Source: Bettongia penicillata ogilbyi
Taxonomy: Eukaryota; Chordata; Mammalia; Diprotodontia; Potoroidae
Direction of reading: 5' to 3'
DNA: 64,000 nucleotides
Assembly: GCA_023548195.1 (NCBI GenBank)
Contig: JAJHZJ010000399.1
Coordinates: forward strand, 7,073,100 to 7,137,099
Shown: piece after piece, positions 11,700-23,039 of the stretch
Numbering within the stretch: position 1 is the first letter of the stretch
Layout: every line of letters begins with the position of its first letter
Translations under genes and position numbers: made by a program
The notes under the pieces: generated by a model
What the model was told of the DNA's origin: nothing
Seen by the model: the letters and a program-made list of their open reading frames with translations, nothing else
Database searches by the model: none

Positions 11700-13145
11700 G
11701 CACCATATATAGGCAGAACTCTTTCAGCAGGGTATGAGTTAGAATGTTTATTTTTTAATTGAATTATTTTATTTGCTTTCAGTGTTTGAAGCTCACTTCC
11801 ACATATCTTAGATTTTTTCCAATCCCTCCCCCTTATTCTTCCATCCCTCCTCACACCCTCCCTGAGACAGTGTACAATCTTATATAGGTTCAGCATGTAC
11901 ATTCTTTTTAAATATATGTTGCATAGAAGAATGAAAATGAATGGAGGAAATGATAAAACAAAACAAAACATAACATGATACAAAATAAAATGGTCTATTT
12001 CTGTCTGTGCTGGAATTCCATAGCTCTTCCTCTGAATGTGGAAGGTATTTTGCCTCAAGAATTCATTGGAAATTTTTAAAGTCCATGTATTTCAAAAAAC
12101 TACTAAGTCTACCAGAAAAATTCCTCACACACTGTGGTTGTTGCTGTGCACAATTTTTTCCTTGTTCTGCTGCTTTTACTCAGCATCAGTTAACATAAGT
12201 CTTGCCCAGCTTCTCGGAAGGCTTCCTGTTCATCATAGCATAATAGTATTCCATTACATTCATACAGCACAACTTGTTCAGTCATTCCCCAATTGCTGGG
12301 CATCCCTTTGATTTCTAGGTTTGACCACCACAAAGAGAGCTGCTAAAAATATTTTGTACACGTAAGACCCTTTCCCATTTCTATGATCTCTTTGGAATAG
12401 AGTCCCAGGAGCAATATTGCAAAGGGTATGCATATTTTTGTAGGCCTTTGGGCTTGGTACCAAATTGCTCTCCAGAATGGTTGGATCAGCTCACAGCTCC
12501 ACCAGTAATGAATTAGTGTTCCAACTCTCTCACATCTTCTCCAACATTTATCATCTTCCTGTTTTGTCGTGGTAACCAATCTGATGGGTGTGATGTGATA
12601 CCTCAGAGTCATGGTAACCAATCTGATAGGTGAGATGTGATACCTCAGAGTTGTTTTACTTTGCATCTCTCTAATCAACAGCGATTTAGAGCATTTTTCA
12701 TATGATTATAGTTTTAATTTCTGCCTCTGAAAATTCCCTGTTCATATATTTTTACCATTTATCAATTGGTGAATGACTTGTATTCTTGTACATTTCACTC
12801 AGTTCTTTACATATTTTAGAAATTAGGCCTTCATCACAGACACTAGTTGCAAAAATTCTTTCCCAATTTCCTTCTTCCCTCCTAATCTTGGCTGCATTGG
12901 GTTTGTTTGTGCAAAAACTTTTCAAATTAATGTAACCAAAACTATCCATTTTGCACTTCATAATGTTGTCTATCTCTTGTTGCTTCAGAAATTTCTTTAT
13001 TATCCATAAATCTGATACTCTATTTCTTGCTCTCCTACTTTGTTTACAGCACCAATCTTTATACCTAGATCTTGTATCCATTCGGACTTTATTCTTATGT
13101 ACAGTGCCAGACATTGGTCTGTGCAATTCGTTGATACCAGGTGCC
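11700..13145 (-). mobile_element. Antisense L1 3' end (ORF2 C-terminus and 3'UTR) within the provirus
   Basis: Read on the minus strand it parallels the 3' part of L1-Y (54550-55330): the cysteine-rich C-terminal ORF2 segment, a 'VVKPRNQRDAQQLGND'-like stretch near 12278-12330, and the EGDAIQ-like end near 12250, followed by L1 3'UTR towards 11740. A 45-bp segment containing 'ggtaaccaatctgat' is tandemly duplicated at about 12570-12650. No clean target duplication was found at the ends. 5'-truncated as usual for LINEs. Confidence 0.75.
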
Positions 13146-13184
13146 CCACTGACCTATGTAATGCATACAAAAGATATTGGGGTC

Positions 13185-13665
13185 AAATGTAATGGTGATT
13201 TAAATGACAAGATCTTTCTCATTCACTTATAGGCACATGTGACCTGCTAAAATCACATGGAAACCTAAGTCACATGTGGTGGGAAGACCTTGCTGAATGG
13301 GTAGAAGAGAAAGGGTGGATTATGACTGAGAGGAAATTATTTACAGTAGTTAGGGCTGAGGGATACAGAACACAGAGAAGCAGACAGCTAAGCTCATGAG
13401 TGTTTGTGTGGGTGTGTTGGGGGGAAGCGGGGGGCTTGGGGATGACTTTGCCCCCTGCGTTGATAATGTGAATTGACTTCTTGGCTACTTGGATTGCTGG
13501 GTTTGGAATTTGGCTTTCTGGGGTCTGAATACATGTTTTTTTCTTCTGTCGTCTATATGGAGAATCTGTTCTACTTTGAGATCCCAAACTATACTAGCGT
13601 ATTCATAGTTGCCCTCAGTGCTGTGAATATTTCCGGAGTAATACAAGCGCTAGCCTATTATCTAT
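13185..13665 (+). mobile_element. 3' LTR of the degraded provirus
   Basis: Full-length homologue of the LTR at 3605-4115, including the CATTCACTTATAGGC start region, GCTGAATGGGTAG, a GT/G-rich stretch near 13405-13440 and the terminal GTGCTGTGAATATTTCC block. The end is placed by loss of similarity near 13665. Confidence 0.6.
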
Positions 13666-13744
13666 AGCAATCATCTAAAAGAATGAACTCTGTGTATAAG
13701 GAGTCTACCGCTCCCCACCAACAGCATCAAAACACGAGATATTC

Positions 13745-14005
13745 ATTAATAGGAAAGGCTTCTAGGGCTCTGGAGGTGGAGTCAGGAAAACCTGAGCTCA
13801 AGTTCAGCTTCAGACACTTACTAGTTCTGTGTCCCTTTGCAAAACTCAGCCCTTTTTGCCTCAGTTTTCTCATATGAAAAATGAACTGGAGAAGATAATG
13901 GCAAACTATTTCATTTCTTTTTTTTTTTTTTTTTTTTTGCCAAGGAACCCTCTAGTTGGATAGTGAATAGTTGGTCATGAGTGCACAACAAACACCACAG
14001 AGCAA
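13745..14005 (+). mobile_element. Marsupial SINE with internal T-rich expansion
   Basis: The tRNA-related head and core are seen ('ctctggaggtggagtcagga', 'cagacacttactag', 'cctcagttttctcat') followed by 'ctggagaagataatggcaaac', a T-rich run at 13912-13938, and an RTE-like tail ('gccaaggaaccc...ggtcatgagtgcacaacaaac'). The T-run interrupts what is normally a continuous 3' segment. Confidence 0.75.
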
Positions 14006-14689
14006 GTCTAGTTACCGCAGAAAGATGTCCTGAGGAAGAACATGCAAAAGGGATCAAATCACCACCATTACCTCTTATACCTACACGTCCTTGATGTACT
14101 TGATGGAGATAATTTAGAACTCAAAGCACAAATGCTCTAAGAATTGTAATGTTCCCCCAAACCACCTGATATTCTTCCATTGCAGCCAACTCAACTATCA
14201 TCCAATGTATTAACACTCATAGAGAAAAAGCCTACTAATTCTGACACTACCAACAACAGCTTCCAATCAATTGTCAACCATTGCTTCGTGAGACCAAAAC
14301 CTACTGGAAGAGCAATATCTTCCAAGCATCGCCCCTGCTATCAATTCAGCCTACTTGCCACCATTGTCCAAAGGGGCAACTCTTCTTGAGACAAATCTGT
14401 CAGCTCCCTTTTCTCCTCAGCAGACACAGTTACTCAAGATCCAGGAGAGTAAAACAAACTTCTAAAACCCTTGTCACTGTCAAATCATTCAACATCAGAA
14501 AAACGTTTATGTATACATGGATACACATATATGTAAATATAATTTCCTTTTATAAAGGTTTGTAAAGGTAAATGACATTAAAGATGTACAATTGCCTTTA
14601 CCACTGTTTCCTAAAGATCTTGCTATCTTTCTATCTGATGTGTTTCTGAACCTCTTTTGTATAATTTCTCCCTGTTATAATGTGAGTTT
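14006..14689. other. Unassigned sequence
   Basis: Slightly less AT-rich than the flanks, with short open frames on the plus strand, but no domain, splice structure or repeat family is recognisable. Confidence 0.4.
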
Positions 14690-15440
14690 CTTATTTCAAT
14701 TATTTTTGTTTTTAGTTTTCAGCATTCATTTCTATAAGAGCTTGTGTTCTAAATTTTCCCCTTCCCTTCATTTTCCTCTCCCCAAGATGGCATGAAGTCT
14801 GTAATAAGCTACCTATGTACAATCATATTAAACATATAAGGGAAAAACCAGGAGAAAGAAGAAACATTTCTTTTTTAGAGAGATAAAATAGTATGCTTCA
14901 CACAATTTTTTCTTTGGATGTGAATAATATTTTCCATCATGAGTCTTTTAGAATTGCCTCAGCTCCTTGTATTGCTGAAAAGAGGTAAGTCTATCACAGT
15001 TTCTCATTACACAATATTGCTGTTACTAGGTACAAAGCTGTCCTGGTTCTACTCACTTCACTCAGCATCAGTTCATGTAAGACTTTCCAGGTTTTCTGAA
15101 TTCTGCCTGCTCATCCTTTCTTATGAAACAATAGCATTCCACTACATCTATTTATCCCAACTTGTTCAGTCATTCCACAACTGATGAGCATCCCCTGGAT
15201 TTCTGATTCTTAGCCACCACAAAATAGAGCTGCTATAATTATTTTTGTAATGTGAGTCTTTATCCCTTTTTGTTATCTTTTTGGGATACAGACCTAGGAG
15301 TGCTATTGCTGGGTCAAAGTGTATGCATAGTTTTATAGCCCTTTGGGCACAGATCTAAATTGATATCCAGAAAGGGTGGATCAGTTCACAACTCCAACAA
15401 GAATACATTAGTGTTCCAGTTTTCCCACATCTTTTCTAAC
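14690..15440 (-). mobile_element. Antisense L1 3' end
   Basis: The minus strand carries an L1 3'UTR and the last part of ORF2. Plus-strand landmarks are 'ttcactcagcatcagttcatgtaag', 'ttgttcagtcattcc' and 'ggatacagacctaggagtg', which match the antisense L1 pieces at 12170-12480 and 55680-55900. It is 5'-truncated near 15440. No TSD was detected. Confidence 0.75.
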
Positions 15441-15990
15441 CCATGCCTCTTGACTCTGAGTCAAACTCCACCCAGTGTAGTATGCTATCTTCCTAGAGGA
15501 GTAATATCATTTAACCATGTGATACTGAGCAATAACAGTCTTTGAAATTTTTAAACTCCTGTCATAGTGCCATGCTGGCCATTTTTATCTCCTACTTCTG
15601 AATAAAAATGAATATATTCACATTTCGTTCAAGGAGATAGCAACTGACTATAGAATTTGTGCTGGAACTCTCAACAGATCTGTGAGCCAATGATGAAATA
15701 AGCCCCCATATCTCCTACCAGATACTTTTTTGCCAACCAATCATGTGAACCAGCTTCTTATCAATGAACTTGGTCAATGACATCATCATAGAGACTTTGG
15801 TTAGTGGTTTATTGGAATGACTCACAAATATGTTGGTATCTCTTCTTCCCGGAGAGAAAGCACAAACTGCTCTGGACTCAGGACTTGCATCATCAGCTCT
15901 TTCATTTGGGTTATATTTTCATTGTTTTTCTTTGCTTTGCTAAGACAGTTCATTTGCTCATCTGCTTTCTACTGTCTTCAGATAATTTAA
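15441..15990. other. Unassigned sequence
   Basis: Lies between two antisense L1 pieces. No gene or repeat family recognised. Confidence 0.4.
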
Positions 15991-17977
15991 CACCCATAGC
16001 ATTCTGTTCAGGAACTTCCCAGGGTCTTCCTTTGAGTCTTATATTTGAAAGTCAAATTTTTTATTCAGCTTTGGTTTTACATCAACAATGATTGCAAGTC
16101 TTCTATACCATTGAATATTCATTTCTTCCCCTGAAGGATTATAGCTGATTTTGCTGGGTAGGGCACTCTTGGTGGTAATCCTAATTGCTTTGCCCTCCTG
16201 GAGCACCATGTTTCTTCCAGACCTTCAGACTCTTTATGTAGAAGCGGCTAAATCTTGTGTCATCCTAACTGTGACTCAATCACTCTTGAATTGTGTCTTT
16301 TTGACTGCTTGCAAAATTTTCTCACTGAGCTAGGAATTCTGGAATTTGGCAATCCATTTTCAGATCTCTCTCAAAAGGCTATTGGTGGATTATTTTAATG
16401 TCTATTTTACATTCTAGTTCTAGAATATTAGGGCAGATTTCCTCAATAATTTCTTGAAATATGGTGTGTAGAGTCTTTTTTAGATCATGGGTAGCCCAAC
16501 AATTTTAAAATTATCTCTCTCGCATCTATTTTCCATGTCAGTTGTCTTTCCAAAGAGATATTTCCCATTGTCTTCCATTTTTTTCATTCTTTTGATTTTG
16601 TTTTATTGTTTCTTGATTTCTCATAAAGACATTAACTTTCATTTGCCCTATTCCAATTTTTAAGGAATTATTTTCTTCATTGAGCCTTTTTCATTCAGCC
16701 AATTCTCTTTTCAAGACACTTTTTTCCTCATTGGCTTTTTGGGCCTCTTTTGCCACTTGACCTAGTCTGTTCTTTAAGGTTTGTTTTTTTATTAGGTTTT
16801 TGTGTCTCCTTTACTAAGCTGTTGACTCATTTTTCATGATTTTATTCCGTCACTATCATATTTCTCCCTTTTTTTTCCTCTACTTCTTTTATTTGATTTT
16901 TAAAATTCTTTTGGATCTCTTCCATGGCCTGAGACCAATTCATATCTGTCTTTGAAGCTTTGGATGTAAGAGCTTTGACTTTATTGTTTTCTTAAAATAG
17001 TGCGTTTTGATCTTCCTGTCACCATAGTAACTCTATTGTCAGACTTTTTCTCTGTCATTTACTAATTTTTCCAGCCTATTACTTGTCTTTTAATTACTTA
17101 TTAAGGAGAGATTCTGCTTTCAGGATGGAAAAAACACAGTCCTTTGCAGGAATTTTGTGAAGCAGTTTTTTGGAAACGTTGCTAAGTATCTGTAAGTTTT
17201 CAGTTATTCTAAGGTGATATGATGTAAAGAGGGGTGTTTATTTCTCTCCTGGCGTGTGCTTTGACCTGTGAGTGAACAAAATCATTATTTTATACACTGA
17301 AACTCACTCTGTACCATGACTGCAACCTTTCCTGTGTTTTTGCTCTTTATCATCCTGAATTGCCAACAATGACTGTGATTTGGATATGAATATAGACAAA
17401 AGAACAGATACTTACCTCAGTGCTAGCAAAAGTAAGGCCTTAATCTCTTTATGAGCAGTGTTTTGACTCCCATAACTTCTGTGGTTGACAGCTCCAGAAT
17501 CAGCAGCTGCCACTGCTACCAGTACCTCTGCCTATTCAGTCACTTCCAAAGCCTGTTTCACGTTTGATATGGCAGGGCCTGTACTGACACAGGGATGAAC
17601 TGCACTCCACTCTGACCCAAGTGTGACTGACACTTCCTACTGACCTTGAAAGTTACCTTTGGTGTTACTGGGCTGAGAGGTATGGAAGCTAATACTGCTG
17701 CCACCAATACAGAGATCCTGAGGCCTACTCCTACTTCACTGGGTCTGGGTCTACCTGTGGTGAATTGCACTCCTTTTTTACCCAGGGGCAACAGTTCTTT
17801 CCTGCTTACTGTACAATGACAACTTGTACAGAAATTTGTTTCACTGTCTTTTGGTGGGTTCTACTAGTTTAGAATTTGTTTAGAGTAATTTTTAAAGATA
17901 TTCGGAGGTTTTGAGAGGAGAGCTCATGAAAATCCATGCTTTTACTCCTACATCTTGGCTCTACCTTTCCGTTTCCA
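15991..17977 (-). mobile_element. Antisense old L1/HAL1 copy H8: 5'UTR and ORF1
   Basis: The minus strand begins near 17977 with a GTAGAGCCAAGATGTAGGAG start, the YY1-type 5' end, runs through a diverged 5'UTR to about 17095, and then ORF1. Sequence stops matching near 15991, just past the ORF1 C-terminus. Whether it was HAL1 or L1 cannot be decided because the 3' part is missing. Confidence 0.7.
16005..17095 (-). pseudogene. ORF1 pseudogene of H8
   Basis: Antisense ORF1p remnant with recognisable coiled-coil (about 16640-16930), RRM start (about 16480-16530) and C-terminal domain (16020-16330), broken by many frameshifts. At the coiled-coil/RRM linker (about 16577) it has the same seven-A homopolymer as H1 and H2. 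Confidence 0.75.
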
Positions 17978-18574
17978 CATTTAAATAAAGGAGATATCGA
18001 TCAATATTTTCTTCCTTACAATAAAACCTTTAATTATGATGGTCCCAAAGCAAATGATAAGGGAGACTACATTTCTTCTTAAGATATAAATTAATTTCTC
18101 TCACACAGACCTGTGTTAGTTTGAATAATTTTATGAAAATGAAGATTAAATAACAAGAATATTTGGTCAAATACCGTTATGAATCTAATATTTACTTGCA
18201 AAACAGACCAACTATTCCTTATTTATATGTTAATGGTCAGGGTCAGACAGTGAAAGTCGTTGCTGAGGACTTATTTTCTCCCTTTTTTTAAAGTTCTTAT
18301 ATAATTCAGGTGTCACTAAGGAGAAATTGAAAGAGTTGTTTGGCAAATATCAAAATCATCTAAATCTACAGTGTATAGAAGACATAATGTGCAATGACAC
18401 CAAGAGAGTTATTATTTAGGAAATATTTATGCTTGCATGATAAGGTTTGATAGATCACTGACAGAAATGAAATGCCTTATACTTAAAAAGTTCCTCCTCC
18501 CTCCATTTTTTGAACATTTATAGATTCTTACTTTTAGACTCTAAATTTAAACTATTGCTTAACTTACCTCAATA
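17978..18574. other. Unassigned sequence
   Basis: AT-rich flank between copies H8 and H1; no feature recognised. Confidence 0.4.
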
Positions 18575-18684
18575 TCACAAATCGCTCTGTGCTGCACTGG
18601 CTGTGCAGCCCCAGAGGAGCAGATTCGAACAGGCTTCAGGGATGGAATCTACAGCGGCCGCTAAGGTCCCTCCACCCACAGGTG

Positions 18685-18999
18685 CTACAGGACAGTGAGA
18701 GAGACTTCTGGGCTGGCTGAGAGGGGAGCGGGGTGTCTCCGTGACTCAGACCCCCTCGGGAGGCAGCGGTGGAGGGAGCGGCAGAGGAAGTGGCAGAGGC
18801 AGACGTGGCCCGGAGCTCCCAGAGCAGCACACAGGAGCTCAGGGCCATTACCGAAGGTCTCTGTATAAACCCACTGAGGGAACTGAGCCTGGGAGGTGGC
18901 CCTTCCCCCACCCAAGCACCAGAACTTAAGCTCACATTGAATAGCAGCTGCTCCCGCTGCAGAAAGCCCAGAGGCTGGGAAGCAGCATTTGAATCTCAT
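18685..18999 (-). other. Antisense ORF in the H1 5'UTR
   Basis: A 104-codon antisense frame upstream of ORF1, containing GGGRATSQAQFPQ followed by a VYTETF segment. Closely related frames are open in the 5'UTRs of H2, H3 and H4. The position recalls primate L1 ORF0, but there is no sequence relationship that I can see. GC-rich composition lowers stop frequency, so coding status is unproven. Confidence 0.35.
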
Positions 19000-19073
19000 A
19001 CCTTAAGCACGAGCTGGGCGGATCTAGGCGGGGGTGAACAGGAATCGCAGAAGTCAAGAAACTGGCTGGGAAA

Positions 19074-20172
19074 ATGCCCAGAAAAAGGAAGCAAAATAAG
19101 ACCATAGAGAACTACTTTCTTGGGGAAGAGATGTTCCTTCCTCCTTTCATTTCTGATGAGGAAGTACAATGCTTCCCATCGGGGAAAGACGTGGAGGTCG
19201 GGGCCTCTGTATCCCAGACATCTGAGGTGCATGTCTGGTGGGCTCAGGCCTTGAAAGAGCTCAAAAAGGATTTTGAAAAGCAAGTTAGACAGGTGGAGGA
19301 AAAACTGGGAAGAGAAATGAGAGAGATGCAAGAAAAGCATGAAAAACGGGTCAATGCCTTGGTAAAGGAGACCCAAAAAAATGCTGAAGAAAATAACACC
19401 TTGAAAAATAGGCCCACTCAATTGGCAAAAGAGATTCAAAAAGCCAATGAGGAAAAGAATGCTTTCAAAACAAGAATTAGCCAAATGGAAAAAGAGGTTC
19501 AAAAGTTCACTGAAGAAAATAGTTCTCTAAAAATTAGAATGGAACAGATGGAGTCTAATAACTTTCTGAGAAACCAAGAAATCACCAAACAAAACCAAAA
19601 GAATGAAAAAAATGGAAGAGAATGTGAAATATCTCATTGGAAAAAAAACTGACCTGGAAAATAGATCCAGGAGAGACAATTTAAAAAGTCTGGGACTACC
19701 TGAAAGCCATGACCAAAAAAAGAGCCTAGACATCAACTTTCATGAAATTATCAAGAAAAACTGCCCTGAGATTCTAGAACCAGAGGGCAAAATAAGTATT
19801 GAAAGAATTCATCGATCACCACCTGAAAGAGAACCAAAAAGAGAAACTCCTAGGAACATTGTGGCCAAATTCCAGAATTCCCAGGTCAAGGAGAAAATAT
19901 TGCAAGCAGATAGAAACAATTCCAGTACTGCGGAAATACAATCAGGATAACAAGATCTAGCAGGTTCTACATTAAGGGATCGAAGGGCATGGAATAGGAT
20001 ATCCTACAAGTCAAAGGAACTAGGACTCAAACCAAGAATCACCTACCCAGAAAAACTGAGTATAATACTTCAGGGGAAAATATGGTCTTTCAATGAAACA
20101 GAGGATTTTCAATCATTCTTGATGAAAAGACCAGAGCTGAAAAGAAAATTTGACTTTCAAACACAAGAATAG
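19074..20172 (+). pseudogene. ORF1 pseudogene of HAL1 H1 (two frameshifts)
   Basis: The start MPRKRKQNKTIENYFLGEE matches H4. Coiled-coil heptads run to about residue 175. At about 19604-19610 a run of seven As replaces the six of H4, shifting the frame so that the first reading ends at 19652; the RRM (SRRDNLKSLGLPE) and C-terminal domain resume in another frame (19603-19950). A 4-base loss near 19912 then ends that frame. Original stop TAG at 20170. Otherwise very similar to H4, so inactivated fairly recently. Confidence 0.9.
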
Positions 20173-20892
20173 AAGAACCATGAAAAAGTAAACAGCAAAG
20201 AGAAGTCATAAGGGACTTACCAAAGGTGAACTCTTTACATTCCTACATGGAAAGACAATATTTGCAACTCTTAAAACGTTTCAGTGTCTAGGTAGTTTGT
20301 GGGACTACACACAGACGTACACACACACATGCACACACATGTACATGCATGCATGCACACACACATACACACATGCACGCACACACAGAGACAGAGAGCA
20401 CAGAGTGAATTGAATAGGATGTGACCATATTTTAAAAGAAATTAAGGTAAATGGTGAGAGAGAAATGTAGTAGGACGAGAGAGGGTGAAATGGAATGGGG
20501 TAAATTATATCTCATTCAAGAGGCAAGCAGGAGACATTTTAGTGGAGGGAAAATGAGAAGAGCTGAGAAAAAACCATCACATTCGACTAAAGGAAGGAGT
20601 AAAATGCACACTCATTTTGGTAGGAAAACCTATCTTACAGTACAGAAAAGTGAGGGAGAAGGAGATAAGCAGGGAGAGAGCGATGATGGAAGGGAGGGCA
20701 ATGAGAGGAGGGAGCAAGTTGAAGTCAACACTCGGAGAGGGACAGGATCAAAAGACAGAAAAGAAACAATGGGGGGTAGAATAGGATGGAGGGAAATATA
20801 GTTAGTCTTACACAACACGACTGTTATCGAAATCATTTGCAAAACTGCACAGATATGGCCTATATTGAATTACCTGCCTTCCCAAAGGGAAT

Positions 20893-20908
20893 GGGTGGGG
20901 AGGGAGGG
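20893..20908 (+). other. G-quadruplex-type motif in the HAL1 3'UTR
   Basis: GGGTGGGGAGGGAGGG satisfies the four-run, short-loop G4 rule. The same location carries G-rich versions in H2 (minus, about 25537-25556), H3 (40092-40115), H4 (47051-47072), H5 (minus, about 50163-50189) and, weaker, H6 (about 42366). L1 3'UTRs in eutherians also carry G4-forming tracts. Confidence 0.6.
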
Positions 20909-21215
20909 ATAGGGAGAATTTGGAACTGAAAGTTTTAGGAACAACTGTTGAGTATTGTTGTTGCTACTAGGAAATAAGAAATACAGTTAATGGGGAATAG
21001 AAAGTTATCTGGCCCTACAGGACAAAAGAGAATATGGGGACAAGAGAAGGGAGGGATGATAGAAGAGAGGACAGATTGGTGATAGGGAAAATTTGAGTGC
21101 TCGGTGTATTGGGGTGGGTGGAGGGACAAATGGGGAGAAAATTTGGAACGCGAAATTTTGTGAAAATGAGTGTATAAAGTTAAATAAATAAATTTATATT
21201 TAAAAAATTAAAAAT

Positions 21216-21738
21216 AATGTCATTAATAGCTAAATTAAACAAACAAAATATTTTGTAGGTTATATGAATTAAGGATTAGGAATAGAAGGAAATGCTTGGT
21301 ACTCGCATTGCCTAGGAAACATAACCTCTTAAATATTGACACATGCAATCTAAAAGAGGCATGCTGTGGTATATTATCCAAAGCTGTTAAGTCTTCTAAA
21401 CTGGAGACTTGATTGCAGCACTACCCATCAAGAAAATATCACCTTTTCTAATATTTTTTTCAGACTTAACTACTTGAAAAAATTACTTTTGAAATGACTT
21501 CTCTGAAAAGAGGAGACAAATGTAGTATGCTTGTCCTTGGATTGATAAGGACCTGAATTCTAGTCTTGCATTTTTCATATGCTAGTTGTGTGATGACGAA
21601 CAAGGCTCTTAAAATCATTCGGGAAGGGTAATTGTCTAGTTGACTTGCACTTTCATGGGTAATTCCAATCACTGTAAAAATCACCGATCTGGACAAAAAT
21701 GAAAATAAATGGAGTGTTGTAATTTTAAGCAATAAAAG
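21216..21738. other. Unassigned sequence
   Basis: Single-copy-looking AT-rich DNA after the H1 tail. No feature recognised. Confidence 0.4.
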
Positions 21739-22640
21739 AATATTGATCATTTGCTATATTACAGGCACTAGGACAAGTTTTAGGTGATAGCAAGAAAGGG
21801 GGAAAATATAATCTTTTCTCTCAAAATGCCTGCATTCTAATGCAGAAGAGAACATGTGAATGTGCATACAAAATAAATAGAGTGAAAAAGAAAAGGGATC
21901 TCAGAGAACACATTAAATATGGGGGATATGGGGAATGCAAAGCAAGAAGTATTAATTAAACACTTTATTTGCTAGGTACTGGGAAAACAAATACAAGTAA
22001 TAAAGAAAGCCCTCAAGAAGCTTATACTCTCCATCAAAGGTAAGACATAAAAAAGCAACTTAAAAGGAAAAGTATGGTGAAAAAGTTGGAGATACAGGAG
22101 CATAGGGTCAAAAATCAGAGAATTAGAAGCACAACTAGTTGAGGAATGTAGCCAAGCTGCCCTTGTTTAATCCCCAAAATGTAGATGACTGCTTGGAATC
22201 CACCAATGAGAGAAGAATGCTAGTGTGGTAGAGGAAATACCCAAGTTGAGAAGGCAATTGATTCAAGGTAATGAAGTACATAGATTCAAAAGCATGGCTA
22301 GGATGAGAATGAAGTATGGCAGACTTGGACCCTTTCCCAAAATGTAATGCCCCAGAATTAACTCAAGCAACTCTTCCCGTACAGAAGAATGATATTCCAG
22401 GTTAAGAAGGTCACATATGCTGAAGGAAATTGCAAGGTAGGAAGGCAGCTGAATCATAGTGGTAGAGCTTGAAAAATCAGAATTATAACTGGGAGGGGGA
22501 AATAGAAGGACCTTCAAAAATATTTTGTAGTAGGTGGTGTTTAAGTTTAATCTTAAGAGGAAACCATGAAATCTAGGAAACAGAGATGAGAAAAGATAGC
22601 ATTCTAGGCAAAAACTGGTCTATGTTCTAGAAGCTACAAC
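21739..22640 (+). repeat. Ancient mammalian interspersed repeat, probably two copies
   Basis: Blocks such as 'ttacaggcactaggacaag', 'ctcaaaatgcctgcattctaatg', and again 'ttatttgctaggtactggg', 'cctcaagaagcttatactct', 'tgtttaagtttaatcttaagagg' and 'agcattctaggc' are the order expected of a widely distributed old mammalian repeat. I cannot name the family with confidence. The two starts (21745 and 21960) suggest two adjacent copies, the first truncated. Confidence 0.45.
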
Positions 22641-22970
22641 CAAAGCAGCACAGGATTTTGTTTAAAAATAAAATCTAACATGTTTCTCTAATGCATATTC
22701 TAAAGAAAATATTTTAATATGCTTTAAAATTAGTTTTAGGGAATTGTAAAAGAATTCCAAAGATAATGGGTGTAACCAACAGAAGAAGAAAAAAACTCCC
22801 TTATGCTGTTTAGTCTGCAGGACACCAACAATATTGTCTGTATAGTACAAGAGTTTTCAGAAGCTTTCTTCATGTTTGCTATTTTTCACTCAACATATTT
22901 AGATATCTGTATAGAGTCACCCTTACAACAAAAAGCACATATTATCTCTTGTTCACGTATGCATGTGCAA

Positions 22971-23023
22971 GAACACACACACACACATTCACACTCACAC
23001 ACACACACACACACATTCACACG
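22971..23023 (+). repeat. CA dinucleotide microsatellite
   Basis: Interrupted (CA)n with TTCACA interruptions. Confidence 0.9.
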
Positions 23024-23039
23024 GGTATACATACAAAGC

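Larger units (their letters stand above)
9920..13665 (+). mobile_element. Degraded provirus: LTR, pol remnant, LTR
   Basis: A partial LTR at about 9920-10045 and a full LTR at 13185-13665 have the same orientation and family as the solo LTR at 3605. Between them lie a non-coding leader-like region, weak gag/pol-like sequence (10150-11300) and a clear integrase remnant (11346-11590). An antisense L1 3' fragment occupies about 11700-13145. No env is recognisable. All reading frames are broken. The retrovirus class is not certain; the integrase alone does not settle it. Confidence 0.65.
18575..21215 (+). mobile_element. HAL1 copy H1, 5'-truncated
   Basis: Structure is a partial 5'UTR (GCAGCCCCAGAGGAGCAGAT onward, lacking the first 230 bases seen in H4), ORF1 at 19074, and about 1 kb of non-coding 3'UTR ending in an AATAAATAAATTTA-rich tail near 21185-21215. 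There is no ORF2, which defines the half-L1 class; mobilisation would need L1 ORF2p in trans. The 3'UTR carries a CA/GCACAC tract (20290-20390), purine-rich blocks and a G-quadruplex-type motif. No clear TSD was found. Confidence 0.9.

Noticed and set aside
12343..12678. Minus-strand 111-codon frame with an internal repeat
   Set aside because: It is a piece of an antisense-inserted L1 ORF2 C-terminus; the repeat is a local 45-bp duplication, not a protein repeat family.
14180..14565. Overlapping plus-strand frames in unassigned DNA
   Set aside because: No conserved domain, splice signals or related copies in the window; chance open frames are as likely.
19074..19652. H1 first frame as a functional coiled-coil-only protein
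   Set aside because: The stop is caused by one extra A relative to H4; the RRM and C-terminus continue in other frames, so it is better treated as a pseudogene, with the shared frameshift reported separately.
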